64,000 nucleotides of DNA from Cyanobacteria bacterium SZAS LIN-3 (lineage in GTDB: Bacteria > Cyanobacteriota > Vampirovibrionia > Obscuribacterales > Obscuribacteraceae): positions 1 through 64,000 of the forward strand of contig JAFEAV010000005.1 in the NCBI GenBank assembly GCA_018266215.1. The letters are read 5' to 3'. A program made the translations under genes and the position numbers. Positions within the stretch are counted from its first letter, which is position 1. Every line of letters begins with the position of its first letter. Under the pieces are notes generated by a model. The model did not search any database. It worked only from the letters and a program-made list of their open reading frames with translations, and was not told the DNA's origin. Positions 63,198-64,000 of the stretch are shown piece after piece.

Positions 63198-64000
63198 CTA
63201 TTGTTTGATTACATGCATGATGCGCTGCATTGTTTTGATAAAGTCGGGGTTTTGCGCACAAGAATAACCCACATAAATGATCGCCCCCACAAGGCAGTAT
63301 GAGAGGGCCTTGGTGATTATTGGGTAAGTATTGCGATTCATCGTTTCTTTGGCTCGGGAGCTGAAGCCCGGTCTGGCTCGCCGGCCATTTTCATTTTGCG
63401 TGCGCGGCAGGGAGAGCTTATTGGCGCTGCCGCTCATGCGCATGCGGGCATATTCGGCCGCCGAGGGCAGCTGGCGCTGGCAGGAAATGCAGAATTTTAT
63501 CAGCGATCGCACCGGCGCATTGCAATAGGGGCAATTGGAATAGCCCAGTCCCTGGTTAAAGAAGCTGTCGGACAGCTCAACCTGGTCTTCTTCCTTTTGC
63601 CGCGGACCGAACACCGCGCTCATAATGCGTGAAATCCATGTGCGGTTGTCTTCATTTTCATTGCGGCCGGCGCCCACATTGGGGATGCCGTCGCGGGTGC
63701 CGGTGGCCTGCATTGCCGCCAGATCCGACTGGGTCGATTTGGCGATATCTATGGCCCGCTGGGAGGCCAGACCCCGCATCTGCTCGGTGCTCATACCGAG
63801 TGTGGAGTAGGAGCCGGTCATAAGGGCCTCGGCCTCGCTCTCCATGTCCTTAAACGATGCCTTTTCCATGCGATGTTTATAGGACTTGAGTTTAATGCCG
63901 TCCCGGGCCAGGCATTCGTGCAGGTCGGCGCCAAACTCGACAATGGTCTGATGGCGGACGTCGGGCTCCTTGGCCAGGGCCTTGATGAAAAAGTTGGTCA
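63198..64000 (-). CDS. Ser/Thr protein kinase, C-terminal part (5' end outside window)
   Basis: The frame is open to the window edge. Its first visible residues (TNFFIKALAKEPDVRHQTIV, then EFGADLHECL) match the end of a Hanks-type kinase C-lobe; the kinase at 37786 has MALAKEPEHRYQSLTQMRKD there. After it comes a linker, a zinc ribbon with CPYC and CISC pairs, a basic part and a C-terminal membrane helix (ALSYCLVGAIIYVGY) with a short tail. A start at ATG 63869 would miss the kinase part and is not the true start. Full identity needs the sequence past 64000. Confidence 0.78.
   Translation of the reverse strand, partial: TNFFIKALAKEPDVRHQTIVEFGADLHECLARDGIKLKSYKHRMEKASFKDMESEAEALMTGSYSTLGMSTEQMRGLASQRAIDIAKSTQSDLAAMQATGTRDGIPNVGAGRNENEDNRTWISRIMSAVFGPRQKEEDQVELSDSFFNQGLGYSNCPYCNAPVRSLIKFCISCQRQLPSAAEYARMRMSGSANKLSLPRTQNENGRRARPGFSSRAKETMNRNTYPIITKALSYCLVGAIIYVGYSCAQNPDFIKTMQRIMHVIKQ

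Noticed and set aside
1..64000. CRISPR arrays, insertion sequences, att sites, rRNA
   Set aside because: No regularly spaced repeats, transposase or integrase frames, or rRNA-like blocks were seen on reading both strands.

Overview
The window is chromosomal, with dense coding, mid-to-high GC, and frequent GTG and TTG starts. Nearly all of it is housekeeping or cell-surface genes; I see no phage, integrase, IS element, rRNA, convincing tRNA or CRISPR array. A TolQ/ExbB-TolR/ExbD pair, an AMIN-domain amidase and many signal peptides indicate a diderm. DciA, an RNase E/G enzyme, AMIN amidase, FtsZ, Hanks-type kinases and many TPR proteins would fit a non-photosynthetic cyanobacterial relative such as Melainabacteria/Vampirovibrionia (Obscuribacterales-like). 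That placement is inference; no marker gene was searched. The PiT transporter with DUF47 partner and the H+-pyrophosphatase suit a phosphate- or polyphosphate-handling organism.

Layout. 1-5.5 kb: TolQ/TolR-like pair, aroE, SCP2-like protein, DciA-like protein, ftsE-ftsX, and a Phd antitoxin with a truncated PIN toxin. 5.6-9.4 kb (minus): two cyclophilins, one cytosolic and one exported, then three exported proteins of unknown function. 9.5-15.6 kb (plus): a very large exported protein with a SpoIVB-like (S55) peptidase region, beta-propeller and charged linker, then an APC permease. 15.6-17.7 kb: an alpha/beta hydrolase divergent from a TetR regulator with two operator-like palindromes between them, then hsp20. 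18.1-21.8 kb: ymdB and PHP phosphoesterase genes among small exported proteins. 22-27.2 kb: a radical SAM/DUF2344 protein coupled to RNase E/G with a long acidic, histidine-rich tail.

27.3-30.4 kb (minus) holds two tandem paralogues, each an S1-like N-terminus, a low-complexity linker and a conserved C-terminal domain. 30.6-34.7 kb (minus) is uvrA-fur-feoA-zinc ribbon. 34.9-40.7 kb has a 962-residue proline-rich protein, a membrane Ser/Thr kinase and a DUF445 protein. 40.9-48.4 kb has a TPR protein, ftsZ, a Cys-containing exported protein, mtnA, an HMA-domain exported protein, two TadE/TadG-like pilin-type proteins and another TPR protein.

48.5-56.1 kb: a DUF6687-like protein, the DUF47-PiT phosphate operon, a 45-residue exported peptide, an EF-hand protein, a TPR membrane protein, a GNAT-like protein and hppA. 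56.4-59.9 kb (plus) is a cell-wall and repair run: amidase, murI, family 4 uracil-DNA glycosylase. 60.2-64.0 kb (minus) is a TPR protein, a TPM-domain protein and the end of a second Ser/Thr kinase cut by the window edge.

The strongest candidates for undescribed biology are the S55/propeller giant, whose active-site motifs are in the opposite order to SpoIVB; the duplicated S1-linker-C-domain pair; and the kinase-TPM-TPR cluster.
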